Source: Bacteroidaceae bacterium
Lineage (GTDB): Bacteria; Bacteroidota; Bacteroidia; Bacteroidales; Bacteroidaceae
Reading direction: 5' to 3'
Length of the DNA: 64,000 nt
NCBI GenBank assembly: GCA_017465905.1
Contig: JAFTVE010000013.1
Location: 62,001-126,000 of the forward strand
Shown here: positions 1-8,898 of the stretch, piece by piece
Layout of the letters: each line of letters starts with the position of its first letter
Numbering within the stretch: the first letter of the stretch is position 1
Program-made: the position numbers and the translations under genes
The notes under the pieces: generated by a model
Database searches by the model: none
Seen by the model: the letters and a program-made list of their open reading frames with translations, nothing else
Told to the model about the DNA's origin: nothing

Positions 1-44
1 TAAGAGTTCGTAAGAGTAGTTTCATCGGAAGACGGAGCAGTGGT

Positions 45-395
45 CTATTTCTTCATTGCCCAAGTATTGGCCAAAATCAAGGTTACAATAACTAATATTA
101 TGGTGGAAACGACAAACAGACCACGACCCATAATGTCCATGTCCCGTAATGCTATTAGGCATGCCAATAAGATAAAGATAGAACCTCCAAGGAAACGCAA
201 GCGTTTGATGTCGTATTTCTCCTTCTCTTCTTTGCTGGCGGTGTTGTAACTCGCTATCAAGATGTCACCTTTGCCTGTGAAGAGAATGATTGCAAAGAAT
301 AGACTTGCCAATGCTTGACCTGCTAAACCTCCGATAAGTGTATTTAGAAGAGCAATAACTACGATGAAAAGCAGTATGATAAGGAAGTTTCTCAT
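45..395 (-). CDS. Small integral membrane protein, function unknown
   Basis: This 116-residue protein has a hydrophobic N-terminal half with two membrane segments (about residues 3-23 and 25-42). A charged cytoplasm-like patch rich in Lys and Glu follows (about 53-66), and two more membrane segments lie at about 70-83 and 92-111. This is a four-helix inner-membrane protein without recognisable catalytic residues. I do not recognise the family. A good Bacteroidetes promoter lies directly upstream, so it is probably transcribed alone. The window begins just past its stop codon. Confidence 0.6.
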   Translation of the reverse strand: MRNFLIILLFIVVIALLNTLIGGLAGQALASLFFAIILFTGKGDILIASYNTASKEEKEKYDIKRLRFLGGSIFILLACLIALRDMDIMGRGLFVVSTIILVIVTLILANTWAMKK

Positions 396-415
396 TGTGT
401 AAAGGATTTATGGTG

Positions 416-446
416 CAAATATAAAGAAAATCAATAGAAAACCAAA
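416..446 (-). promoter_or_regulatory. Bacteroidetes-type promoter of the small membrane protein
   Basis: Read on the minus strand, a TTTG -33 box (443-446) is followed by 19 bases and a TATATTTG -7 box (416-423). This matches the TTTG-N19-TAnnTTTG consensus. The start codon at 395 is about 20 bases downstream. Confidence 0.7.
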
Positions 447-553
447 CGATTGATACAAATTACGCAATAAAAACGCGTATTTGCAAATGGGGTGGGGTAG
501 AGATATGGCAGTGTAGAAATATTTTTGTACATTTACAGCCTAAACAATAAACA

Positions 554-2188
554 ATGTCTATTATGAAAACGCGAAGCCTCTTATTTACCCTCGGCATGGT
601 GCTGTGCACGTCACTGTTGGCGCAACCCCTGAAGACAAAAAACATTGACAATGGTGGTACAGGAATGTTCAAAGCCATTGCAGTAAAGGAAAGCGGTATG
701 CCCGACTTTGTTATCTATCGCCCCAAAGACCTGATGCATGCTCACGCCCGATGTGGCGCATTGCCGCTCCTGATGTTTGCCAACGGAGGATGCATGGATA
801 CAAGCATCGGCTATGAGCGTATGCTCACCGAGATAGCTTCGCACGGATATATCGTGATGGCCATAGGTGAAATGCAGGATGTGCGCAACGACCGCAAGGA
901 GAGTCATACCCCCTCATCGGAGCTGAAGCGCGGACTCGACTGGATAGTGCAGCAGAGCGTGACGAAGGGTAGCGATTACTATCAGAATATAGATACTGCA
1001 CGCATAGGCGCTGCAGGGCACTCGTGCGGAGGAGCCCAGGTGCTGGCCAACGCTGCCGATGCACGACTGAAGACCTACCTTATACTCAATGCAGGAATGG
1101 GAGATATGGAGATGGCGGGAGCGAGCAAGGCTTCACTGCCCAATATGCACGGACCAGCGCTCTATATCGTGGGAGGCCCCAGCGACGTGGCTTTCGAGAA
1201 TGCGCAGAAGGACTATGAACGCATCACCGACACGCCTGTTGCCCTGGCCGATCATCCTGCTTCAGGACACGGAGGCACCTACGAGCATCCCTATGGAGGC
1301 GATTATGGGCGTATGGTTATTGACTGGCTCGACTGGCAACTGAAGGGCGAGAAGGCCAAGGCTGCCATATTCCTTGATGGCAAGCTCGACAAGTATGAGG
1401 GATGGACCATCAAGGCCAAGAATTTCAAGCAACATGCTGAATCAAACGTCGAAGAACTGTGGATACGCAACGGAGAGCGTCACCTGTATGGTGTGCTCAG
1501 TCGCCCCGCACATGCCAAAGGCAAGATGCCTGTAGCCATCATTGCCCACGGATTCAACGGTACGCACCACTTTGGACGCAACTATTTCGAAACACTCAAC
1601 AAACTGGGCTATCAGGTATACACCTTCGACTTTGCCTGTGGCTCGGTCAACAGCCGTAGCGACAACAACACGATGAATATGTCGATCCTCGATGAGCAGA
1701 GCGACCTCGAAGCCATCGTGCGCTACTTCAAGCAGCAGCCCGACGTGGATGCCAGCCGTATCGTGCTCATCGGCGAGAGCCAAGGCGGACTCGTATCGGC
1801 ACTCACTGCAGCAAGTATGCCCAAGGATATCAGCCGCACCATACTCATCTTCCCCGCACTGTGCATCCCCGACAACTGGACAGCCCGCTATCCCAACCTG
1901 AGCGATATCCCCGACACCACACGCCTGTGGAATGTGCCTATGGGTCGCCGCTTCTTCAACGAGGTGCGCGATATCGATGTATTCAAGCGCATTGGTAAGT
2001 ATAAGCGTCCAGTGCTCATCGTGCAGGGTGACAAAGACCCCGTCGTGTCGATGAAGGACTCTGAGCGTGCCGTAAAGATATATAAGGATGCACGCCTGCA
2101 CGTCATCCCCGGAGCTGGCCACGGATTCAAACCGAAAGAGTTTGAGGAGTCGTTGCAGCAGATTACGCTGTTCCTCAAAGAAGATTAA
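554..2188 (+). CDS. Secreted tandem alpha/beta hydrolase (two serine-esterase domains)
   Basis: The protein has 544 residues and a signal peptide; M4 (563) would also start a well-formed signal and is an alternative start. Two complete alpha/beta-hydrolase domains follow. The first (about 35-265) has the nucleophile elbow GHSCGG at 155-160 (Ser157) and a candidate His239 in SGHGG. The second (about 295-544) has GESQGG at 407-412 (Ser409), candidate acid Asp493 or Asp495, and His523 in AGHGF. The second resembles feruloyl/cinnamoyl esterases and the first resembles dienelactone-hydrolase or PET-hydrolase-like esterases. Substrate is not deducible; deacylation of plant cell-wall material in the periplasm is plausible. 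A TATTTTTG -7 box lies at 520-527. Confidence 0.75.
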   Translation: MSIMKTRSLLFTLGMVLCTSLLAQPLKTKNIDNGGTGMFKAIAVKESGMPDFVIYRPKDLMHAHARCGALPLLMFANGGCMDTSIGYERMLTEIASHGYIVMAIGEMQDVRNDRKESHTPSSELKRGLDWIVQQSVTKGSDYYQNIDTARIGAAGHSCGGAQVLANAADARLKTYLILNAGMGDMEMAGASKASLPNMHGPALYIVGGPSDVAFENAQKDYERITDTPVALADHPASGHGGTYEHPYGGDYGRMVIDWLDWQLKGEKAKAAIFLDGKLDKYEGWTIKAKNFKQHAESNVEELWIRNGERHLYGVLSRPAHAKGKMPVAIIAHGFNGTHHFGRNYFETLNKLGYQVYTFDFACGSVNSRSDNNTMNMSILDEQSDLEAIVRYFKQQPDVDASRIVLIGESQGGLVSALTAASMPKDISRTILIFPALCIPDNWTARYPNLSDIPDTTRLWNVPMGRRFFNEVRDIDVFKRIGKYKRPVLIVQGDKDPVVSMKDSERAVKIYKDARLHVIPGAGHGFKPKEFEESLQQITLFLKED

Positions 2189-2200
2189 CTAAATAGAGAT

Positions 2201-3001
2201 ATGCCCATCGTCCATATAGAATCACTCACACATCCTGGTGTAGAGGTCTTCAGTACGCTCACTGAAGCACAGTTACGCCGTGAGCTTGAGCCCGGCAAGG
2301 GAATCTTCATTGCCGAGAGCCCCAAGGTAATCCGCGTGGCCCTCGATGCTGGCTATGAGCCAGTGGCTTTGTTGTGTGAAGAACGGCATATCACAGGCGA
2401 TGCGGCCGACATCATTGCTCGTTGTCCCGATATCCCTGTTTATACAGGTAGTCGCGAACTGCTGGCTGCACTCACCGGCTACACCTTGACACGCGGAGTA
2501 CTCTGCGCTATGCACCGTCCCACAGCACCCTGTGTGGCCGATGTGGTGAAGAATGCACGTCGCGTGGTAGTCATTGATGGAGTGACCGACACAACAAACA
2601 TCGGTGCCATATTCCGCTCGGCAGCAGCATTGGGCATCGATGCCGTATTGCTCACACGCACCTCGTGCGACCCGCTCAACCGCCGGGCTGTGCGTGTGTC
2701 AATGGGCTCAGTATTCCTTGTCCCTTGGACCTGGATTGACGACATTGAGGGGCAGTTGCATTCCGAGGACTTCGTCACTGCCGCTATGGCCTTGACAGAC
2801 GATTCTGTTCCTATAGACTATCCCCCCTTGAAGGAAGTTCCCAAGATGGCCATTATCATGGGCACTGAAGGCGACGGACTGGCCCACGAGGTCATCACAG
2901 CTGCAGACTACGTGGTGCGCATCCCTATGGCGCATGGTGTGGACTCGCTCAACGTAGCCGCAGCAGCTGCCGTAGCCTTTTGGGAACTGAGGGCACGGTA
3001 A
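2201..3001 (+). CDS. TrmH/SpoU family RNA 2'-O-ribose methyltransferase
   Basis: The 266 residues contain all three SPOUT/TrmH motifs: TTNIGAIFRSAAALG at 131-145, IMGTEGDGL at 219-227 and a VDSLNVAAAAAV-type motif at about 247-258. These form the knotted SAM-binding site. The N-terminal region (about 20-105) is the short L30e-like RNA-binding domain found in the RlmB/TsnR branch. It probably methylates a ribose 2'-OH in rRNA or tRNA, but the exact nucleotide cannot be told from sequence. The gene starts 12 bases after the hydrolase and is likely cotranscribed with it. A hairpin terminator follows. Confidence 0.85.
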   Translation: MPIVHIESLTHPGVEVFSTLTEAQLRRELEPGKGIFIAESPKVIRVALDAGYEPVALLCEERHITGDAADIIARCPDIPVYTGSRELLAALTGYTLTRGVLCAMHRPTAPCVADVVKNARRVVVIDGVTDTTNIGAIFRSAAALGIDAVLLTRTSCDPLNRRAVRVSMGSVFLVPWTWIDDIEGQLHSEDFVTAAMALTDDSVPIDYPPLKEVPKMAIIMGTEGDGLAHEVITAADYVVRIPMAHGVDSLNVAAAAAVAFWELRAR

Positions 3002-3030
3002 GAAAATGTATCTCCTTATTGATATAAAAG

Positions 3031-3063
3031 AGACCTCTGCTATGATTGTCATGGCAGAGGTCT
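3031..3063. terminator. Hairpin terminator between convergent trmH-like and tolC-like genes
   Basis: A perfect 10-bp stem (agacctctgc at 3031-3040 with gcagaggtct at 3054-3063) sits between the converging genes, 30 bases after one stop codon and 24 before the other. It probably serves both directions. Confidence 0.65.
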
Positions 3064-3086
3064 TAGTATTTGTTATAGGCTCTTAG

Positions 3087-4508
3087 TTATTCTAAATAGC
3101 TTGTGATGCTACCGCTGAGCTGCAGGAGTGAGATCTCACAGACTTTGGTGTTGTATTCAGCTACTAGGATGCGCTCCTCAGCATCGAGAAGACTCTTCTG
3201 TGCCTCGCGCATCTCAATACCAGAGAGGTCGCCAAGGAGGTAGCGCTCGTGTGCAATATCGTAGTTCTCGCGGGCTGCTACTACATTCTCCTTCTCCAGA
3301 GCGAGCAGCATACGGTTGTTTTCGTAGGCTTGCCAGAGGTTGGCCAAATCGGTATAGAGTGACAGGGTGAGGTCATACTCTTGCAGTTCGGCATTGCGCA
3401 ACGAGAGTTTGGCATTACGCTGTTCGCTGCGACGCTTGCCGTCGTAGAGGTTGAAGCCTACAGACACGCCGACATCTCCACCCCACTGATTGCGCTTCAG
3501 CGTATTGCCTGCTCCATAGTGATTGGTATTATAGCCATAGCCAGCATTGAGTCGCACGTAAGGATAGTTGCGCGAGCGTACACTGCGCAAGTCAATCTCC
3601 GCCAACGTATGATTCTGTGCAGCCATGAGCATGGAGGCATTATTTTCCTTAGTCATCACCCACAAGCTATCAAAGGCAGGCAAAGTCAGCAATTCTATCT
3701 CATCGTCAAACGAGGAAAAGTGAACGTCGAGACTATCTTCTGCCATCAGTTCGTGGAGTCGGATGCGCGACGAAGCCAACAGCTCGCGCTGCTTGAGACA
3801 TTGGGCACTGTCGGCATTGAAGTCCACGCGTGCCTGCTGCAGATCGAGGCGTGAGAGCGAACCTATCATCCAGCGCTCGTGAACGATGCGGAGTCGTTCG
3901 CGCGAGAGTTTAACTGCTGATACATAGTTGCGCAAGCGCTGACGTTGCTGCACGAAGTTATAGTACTCGGCGGTGAGTTCGGCGATATAGTCCTCTACGG
4001 CAATGCGTGTCTGGGTAGAAGAAAGTAATCGCAGCTCACGCAGACGAGCGTAGTTGGCCTGCAACTGAAAACCATTGAATACCGTCCACGACACATCTAC
4101 ACCCGCATTGACCCCATCATCATATATTCCTCGACTCTGCACGGCATCGCCCTCGCGAGGCACTACATTGTTGCTGTATGCAGAGCCATTATATCCAGCC
4201 GACAGGCTCACCGAAGGCAACAGACCTGCATTCTCCATCGTGGCATTGTTGGCTGCCATCTGCTCCTGATTACGCACGATACGCAACGAATAGTTCTTTT
4301 CCAATCCCTTCTCCAAGCACTCTTGCAGCGTGGTTGGAGTGGTATTCTTGGATGATTGCAGAGTTTCGCTCTGGAGGGTGGAGAGAATGGAGGTGGAGTC
4401 AGGGTCTGACAATTGAGAATTGAGAATTGACAATGGAGAATTTGCAGTGGCTCCATCGGCTCCAAACGTGAGCAGCGCTGCTGCTACATATATATATAGG
4501 TGTCTCAT
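3087..4508 (-). CDS. TolC-family outer-membrane efflux channel
   Basis: This 473-residue protein has a signal peptide (1-22). The two TolC repeats each begin with a TLQECLEKGL/ANLWQAYEN-type helical hairpin, and the family-typical LDLQQAR and EMREAQKSLLDAEE helices are present. It is the exit duct of an RND pump, trimeric across the outer membrane and periplasm. The start codon overlaps the pump stop codon (ATGA), so the two are translationally coupled. Residues about 23-58, between the signal and the first TolC helix, are an unusual Ser/Leu/Asn/Thr-rich stretch. It is partly encoded by an AT-rich heptamer tract (4410-4443) of the kind otherwise seen between genes here. The channel domain itself is intact. 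Confidence 0.9.
   Translation of the reverse strand: MRHLYIYVAAALLTFGADGATANSPLSILNSQLSDPDSTSILSTLQSETLQSSKNTTPTTLQECLEKGLEKNYSLRIVRNQEQMAANNATMENAGLLPSVSLSAGYNGSAYSNNVVPREGDAVQSRGIYDDGVNAGVDVSWTVFNGFQLQANYARLRELRLLSSTQTRIAVEDYIAELTAEYYNFVQQRQRLRNYVSAVKLSRERLRIVHERWMIGSLSRLDLQQARVDFNADSAQCLKQRELLASSRIRLHELMAEDSLDVHFSSFDDEIELLTLPAFDSLWVMTKENNASMLMAAQNHTLAEIDLRSVRSRNYPYVRLNAGYGYNTNHYGAGNTLKRNQWGGDVGVSVGFNLYDGKRRSEQRNAKLSLRNAELQEYDLTLSLYTDLANLWQAYENNRMLLALEKENVVAARENYDIAHERYLLGDLSGIEMREAQKSLLDAEERILVAEYNTKVCEISLLQLSGSITSYLE
4410..4443. repeat. Heptanucleotide tract inside the tolC-like gene
   Basis: Four to five imperfect 7-bp units of the aattgag/aattgac type lie in frame just after the signal-peptide codons of the TolC-family gene. 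Similar tracts lie between genes elsewhere in the window (8831, 23763, 26090, 39523). Confidence 0.6.
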
Positions 4509-7500
4509 TGGTTATCCTCCTGTTTTGATTGGTCAGTTGAAATGTAGCTGTATATGGCAGGAACCACATACATGGTCATAATAGTAGAGATGAGCATACC
4601 GCCTACTACGGCTGTACCCATGGCGATACGTCCGTTGGCACCTTCGCCCGTGGCATACATCAGCGGCAAGAGACCAAGGATGGTCGATGCACTGGTCATA
4701 AGGATCGGGCGCAAGCGCTGTACGGATGCTTCGCGTATGGCGGTCATCTTGTCCTCGCCATTCTTCTGGCGTTGGTTGGCAAACTCTACGATGAGGATAC
4801 CGTTTTTGGCCACCAATCCCACAAGCATAATCATACCAATCTCCGAGTAGATGTTCATCGTCTGGTCGCCTATCATCATAAAGATGAGTGCACCGAAGAT
4901 AGCCAGCGGAATGGTAATCATAATGATGACGGGGTCCTTGAAGCTCTCAAACTGTGCGGCAAGAATCAGGTAGATGAGCACGAGTGCCAAGCCAAAGGCG
5001 AAGAAGAGGCTCGACGAACTCTCGCGGAACTCCTTCGACTCGCCTGAAAGGGCGGTGCGGAAGGTGTCATCGAGCACCTCGGCAGCAATCTTGTCCATCT
5101 CGTCAAGACCGTCACCGATGGTCTTTCCTTCGGCCAAACCTGCCGATACGGTAGCTGCGACGAAACGGTTGTAGCGATACAGCTTCGGAGGCGCTATACC
5201 CTCGACAAGTTCCACGAGGTTGTCCATCTGTATCATCTCTCCATTGTCGCTACGCATATAGATGGACTTGAGGTTGGCCGGAGCATTACGCTGCTGACGG
5301 TTGATCTCACCCACAATCTCATACTGCTTGCCATTGAGGTAGAGGTAGCCCATACGCTGACCGCTGAGTCCATACTGCAGGGTCTGCGCAATGTCGCGGG
5401 TGTTCACACCCATCAGGTTGGCTTTCTCGCGATTGATTTGGATGCGTACCTCAGGCTTGCTGAACTTGAGGTTCACGTCGGCCATTTGGAAGGTCGGATT
5501 CTCATACACACGAGTCATAAACTCGGGCAACACTTCGGCCAGTTTCTCAATACTGGTTGCCTGCAGTACATACTGCACAGGCATACCTCCACGACGGCCG
5601 CCGAAGGTTGACTGTTGCTGCACGAATGAGCGGGCACCCGTCTTCTTCTGCACCGCCTTGGAGAGTTGCTCGGCTACCTCCATCTGCGAGTAGTCGCGGT
5701 CCTTGATATCCTTCAAGGTAATCTGTACGTTACCCGAACCGCTCGACACACGTGCTGTGATAAACTCGGCATCGGGCATAATGGAGTCGGCCAGACGGCT
5801 AATCTCCTCCGTATAGTCGCGCATATATTCATAGGTAACACCCTCAGGACCCATCGTACGGATGGTAATCTGCGAGCGGTCCTCAAGCGGAGCCATCTCT
5901 GAAGGCACTTCGCCCCACATCCATATACAGCCAGCAAATGAAATAATCATCACTATCAGTGCAATGGCACGGTAGCGCAGGATGAATTTGAGCGATCGCT
6001 CATAGAAGTTATTGAGCCAGATGAAGAAGGGCTCTGTCACACGATAGAACCACGGCTGCTCCTTGCGGCGTTTCAAGATCTTGGTTGCCAACATCGGGGT
6101 TACGGTGAGTGCGGCAAAGGATGAAATGATTACCGCACCGGCAATCACCAGCGCAAACTCACGGAACAATCGGCCCGTGGTACCCTCCATGAAGACGATG
6201 GGGAAGAACACGGCAAGCAGGGTAATTGTGGTAGAGATTACGGCAAAGAAAATCTCTTTGGCACCCTCGATACCCGCAGCACGTGGCCGCATACCCTTCT
6301 CTATACGTATATATATATTCTCCGTCATTACGATGGCATCGTCCACCACCAAACCTACGGAGAGCACGATGGCAAGCATCGTAAGCACATTGATGGAGAA
6401 GCCCAACAGGTACATGATAAAGAATGCACCGATGAGAGATACCGGGATTACGATACAGGGCACAAGCGTCACTCGCCAGTCGCGAAGGAAGAGGAAAATA
6501 ATGATGATAACGAGCACGAATGCTTCCACCACCGTATTCTTTACCTCGTTAATAGAAGCGCGAATGAAACGGGTATTGTCGAATCCATACTTATACTCCA
6601 CATCCTCGGGGAGGTCCTTCTTCATAATCTCCATACGCTCATACACAGCCTCGGCAATGTTGATATGGTTTGCACCGGGCTGAGGCACCACTACCACACC
6701 CACCATGGGCACGCCATTCATCTTCATATAGCTCTTGATATCGCGTGCGCTCAGTTCAGCACGGCCTATATCGCTGAATCGTACGATGCGTCCATTGCTT
6801 TCCTTAATTACAAGGTTATTAAATTCCTCGGTTGTATGCATCAAACCGAGCGTACGGATGGATAACTCCACCGTGTTACCCTCGATACTACCTGAGGGAA
6901 GCTCCACGTTCTCTGAGTCGAGCGCGCTCTTCACGTCCATCGGAGTGATGCCATAGCCTGACATCTTTACGGGGTCGAGCCACAGACGCATGCAATACTT
7001 CTTCTCACCCCAGATATTTACAGCACTCACTTCGGGGATGGTCTGCAACTGCTCCTTCACGGTAAGGTCGGCAATTTCGCTCAGCTCCAGCAACGAGCGT
7101 TTGTCGCTCTGTATGGCCACCATAAGGATAGGCGAAGCATCGGCATCGGCCTTCGACACGGTAGGCGGGTCGCAGTCGCGCGGAAGGAAACGCTGTGCAC
7201 GTGAAACCTTGTCGCGCACGTCATTGGCAGCTGTTTCCAAGTCAACCGAGAGTTCAAACTCCACCGTAATCCAGCACTGTCCCTGCTGGCTCACACTGGT
7301 CAGCGAGCGAATACCCGGTATACCATTGATGTTCTGCTCCAGCGGCTCGGTAATCTGATTCTCTATGACGTCGGCATTGGCACCGGGATACGAACACGAC
7401 ACCGAGATAATAGGATTATCCACCGACGGATATTCACGGACACCCAGGCTCATGTAACCTATCGCACCGAACAGCACGATAATGAGCGTAAACACCGTGG

Positions 7501-7540
7501 CGAGCACCGGGCGACGTATACTTAGTTCTGATATATTCAT
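4505..7540 (-). CDS. RND-family multidrug efflux pump (AcrB/HAE1-like)
   Basis: The protein has 1011 residues, close to the usual 1020-1050 of hydrophobe/amphiphile efflux pumps. It has one N-terminal membrane helix, a large porter loop, helices 2-6 near 340-480, a second loop, and helices 8-12 near 850-1000. The proton-relay pair is present as GLVVDDAIV near residue 400, followed by the family stretch ENIYIRIEKG. It is the inner-membrane drug/proton antiporter of a tripartite pump. It lies between the adaptor (7594-8688) and TolC (overlap of 4 bases) in a three-gene operon transcribed leftward. Substrates cannot be inferred. Confidence 0.93.
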   Translation of the reverse strand: MNISELSIRRPVLATVFTLIIVLFGAIGYMSLGVREYPSVDNPIISVSCSYPGANADVIENQITEPLEQNINGIPGIRSLTSVSQQGQCWITVEFELSVDLETAANDVRDKVSRAQRFLPRDCDPPTVSKADADASPILMVAIQSDKRSLLELSEIADLTVKEQLQTIPEVSAVNIWGEKKYCMRLWLDPVKMSGYGITPMDVKSALDSENVELPSGSIEGNTVELSIRTLGLMHTTEEFNNLVIKESNGRIVRFSDIGRAELSARDIKSYMKMNGVPMVGVVVVPQPGANHINIAEAVYERMEIMKKDLPEDVEYKYGFDNTRFIRASINEVKNTVVEAFVLVIIIIFLFLRDWRVTLVPCIVIPVSLIGAFFIMYLLGFSINVLTMLAIVLSVGLVVDDAIVMTENIYIRIEKGMRPRAAGIEGAKEIFFAVISTTITLLAVFFPIVFMEGTTGRLFREFALVIAGAVIISSFAALTVTPMLATKILKRRKEQPWFYRVTEPFFIWLNNFYERSLKFILRYRAIALIVMIISFAGCIWMWGEVPSEMAPLEDRSQITIRTMGPEGVTYEYMRDYTEEISRLADSIMPDAEFITARVSSGSGNVQITLKDIKDRDYSQMEVAEQLSKAVQKKTGARSFVQQQSTFGGRRGGMPVQYVLQATSIEKLAEVLPEFMTRVYENPTFQMADVNLKFSKPEVRIQINREKANLMGVNTRDIAQTLQYGLSGQRMGYLYLNGKQYEIVGEINRQQRNAPANLKSIYMRSDNGEMIQMDNLVELVEGIAPPKLYRYNRFVAATVSAGLAEGKTIGDGLDEMDKIAAEVLDDTFRTALSGESKEFRESSSSLFFAFGLALVLIYLILAAQFESFKDPVIIMITIPLAIFGALIFMMIGDQTMNIYSEIGMIMLVGLVAKNGILIVEFANQRQKNGEDKMTAIREASVQRLRPILMTSASTILGLLPLMYATGEGANGRIAMGTAVVGGMLISTIMTMYVVPAIYSYISTDQSKQEDNQ

Positions 7541-7593
7541 ATTATTCTTTTAGAATGTTCTGGAGTTTTCGAAGTACTCTGAGAACTCAGAGT

Positions 7594-8688
7594 TTATTCA
7601 ATTCGTTTGATACCATCCAGCACTACGCTCTGTCCCTCACGCAACTGCATTGTACCTGTCGTAATAACGGTGTCGCCTACTGCCAAGCCCTGCACTACCT
7701 GCACAAGCTCCTCGTTGCGTATGCCTTTGGTGATAATGGTCGTGACAGCCTTGCCGCCCTTGTAGAGGAATACCTTGTCGTGACCCATCTCCGACACGAT
7801 GGCCTCGCTTGGAACGGCGATAGCATCGGGATATTCGCGAGTGAGCAAGTTCACGTTAACATAACGTCCAGGGAACAGAGCGCCATCAGAGTTATCATAC
7901 AGAGCACGCACGGTGAAGGTTCGTGTATCCATATTTACGCGAGAGTCCGTAGCATATACCTTGGCCGAACGCTCGGCGAGATCGCCCTCCACAGTAAAGT
8001 TGAGCCGGCTACCAGCCTTGAGCACGCCTGAATAGCGCTCAGGAACTGAGAACTCAATCTTCAGCGGATTCATCTTTGTCAGCTTCACAATAGGAGTTGT
8101 GGGCGACACGTACGCACCGAGGCTCACCTCACGCAAACCCAGCACACCGTCGAATGGTGCACGCAATTCTTTCTGTGCTATGTTGGCCTTCACGCGGTCA
8201 ATCTCAGCGTGCAGTGCAGCCAGGTTGGCCTGCGCCTCCTGAAAAGCTTCCTCGCTGACGGCCTCCTTTTCGAGCAGTGCATTTTGACGATACATGCGGT
8301 CCTGAAACAGCTTCAGCTGCGCCTCCTGTTTGCGCAATTCGGCTTGCAGGGGTTCGTCATTGATCTTGGCCAGCAGGTCGCCCTTACGCACGAAGGCACC
8401 CTCTTGGAAAAGGATTTCAGTTACCTTACCCGAGGTTTCGAAAGCTAGGCTCACCTCTTCGTCGGGCATCACGTTACCGCTCACAAAGAGTTCATCGGCC
8501 AGCAACACGCGGTCCAATACTACAGCCTGCACATTGAGTGTACGGCTCTGCTTCGGAGCCTGCGGCTGCTTCACCACCTCATCTTTCAGTTCCTCATTCA
8601 CGTGAGGCTTGAATGCACGTAGGCCCAGCACCACGGCAAGGCCCACTCCAATGACGCCCACGAGCGTCCATTTCAGCGTTTTGTTCAT
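7594..8688 (-). CDS. RND efflux periplasmic adaptor (membrane fusion protein)
   Basis: This 364-residue protein has an N-terminal membrane anchor (about 6-26). A lipoyl/barrel-sandwich half-motif follows (about 75-112), then a coiled-coil hairpin (about 115-165) and the second lipoyl half with ELRAPFDGVLGLREVSLG. Beta-barrel and membrane-proximal domains complete it, with the typical LFPGRYVNV and AIAVPSEAIV stretches. It bridges the pump and TolC in the periplasm. It is the first gene of the operon, and a TAACTTTG box lies 42 bases upstream of its start. Confidence 0.92.
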   Translation of the reverse strand: MNKTLKWTLVGVIGVGLAVVLGLRAFKPHVNEELKDEVVKQPQAPKQSRTLNVQAVVLDRVLLADELFVSGNVMPDEEVSLAFETSGKVTEILFQEGAFVRKGDLLAKINDEPLQAELRKQEAQLKLFQDRMYRQNALLEKEAVSEEAFQEAQANLAALHAEIDRVKANIAQKELRAPFDGVLGLREVSLGAYVSPTTPIVKLTKMNPLKIEFSVPERYSGVLKAGSRLNFTVEGDLAERSAKVYATDSRVNMDTRTFTVRALYDNSDGALFPGRYVNVNLLTREYPDAIAVPSEAIVSEMGHDKVFLYKGGKAVTTIITKGIRNEELVQVVQGLAVGDTVITTGTMQLREGQSVVLDGIKRIE

Positions 8689-8729
8689 ATCCTACTTGTG
8701 TTATGTTTATATTCTTTAATAAATGACTC

Positions 8730-8737
8730 CAAAGTTA
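8730..8737 (-). promoter_or_regulatory. -7 box of the RND efflux operon promoter
   Basis: The minus strand reads TAACTTTG, a perfect TAnnTTTG box, 42 bases upstream of the adaptor start. No clear TTTG -33 box is seen at the usual distance, which could mean weak or activator-dependent transcription. Confidence 0.5.
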
Positions 8738-8786
8738 CATAAAAGTTTATTAATATTCCTCTTTTTTAAGGGTTATTAAGAAAACG

Positions 8787-8819
8787 AAAAAGCGTGAACC
8801 TATTGGTCCCACGCTTTTT
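8787..8819. terminator. Bidirectional hairpin terminator after nadC
   Basis: A 10-bp stem (aaaaagcgtg 8787-8796, cacgctttttt-side 8810-8819) has an A-run on one side and a T-run on the other. It lies downstream of nadC and upstream of the efflux promoter and insulates the two units. Confidence 0.8.
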
Positions 8820-8830
8820 ATGCTTGTTAG

Positions 8831-8893
8831 AATCTTGAATTGAGAATTCCCTCCAAGAAGAAAAATGAGAATTCAAAATTCAGAATCTGGAAT
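8831..8893. repeat. AT-rich gaatt-type spacer tract
   Basis: Loose 7-10-bp repeats (ttgaatt, gagaatt, caaaatt, cagaatc, tggaatt) fill the gap between the nadC stop codon and its terminator. No gene is visible in it. It resembles the other heptamer spacer tracts in this window. Confidence 0.4.
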
Positions 8894-8898
8894 TTTTT

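Noticed and set aside
1..44. A possible gene end at the left edge
   Set aside because: Only 44 bases are visible and no frame can be supported.
1442..2122. A 226-codon open frame antisense to the double hydrolase
   Set aside because: No domain and no promoter; the forward gene keeps all its catalytic motifs.
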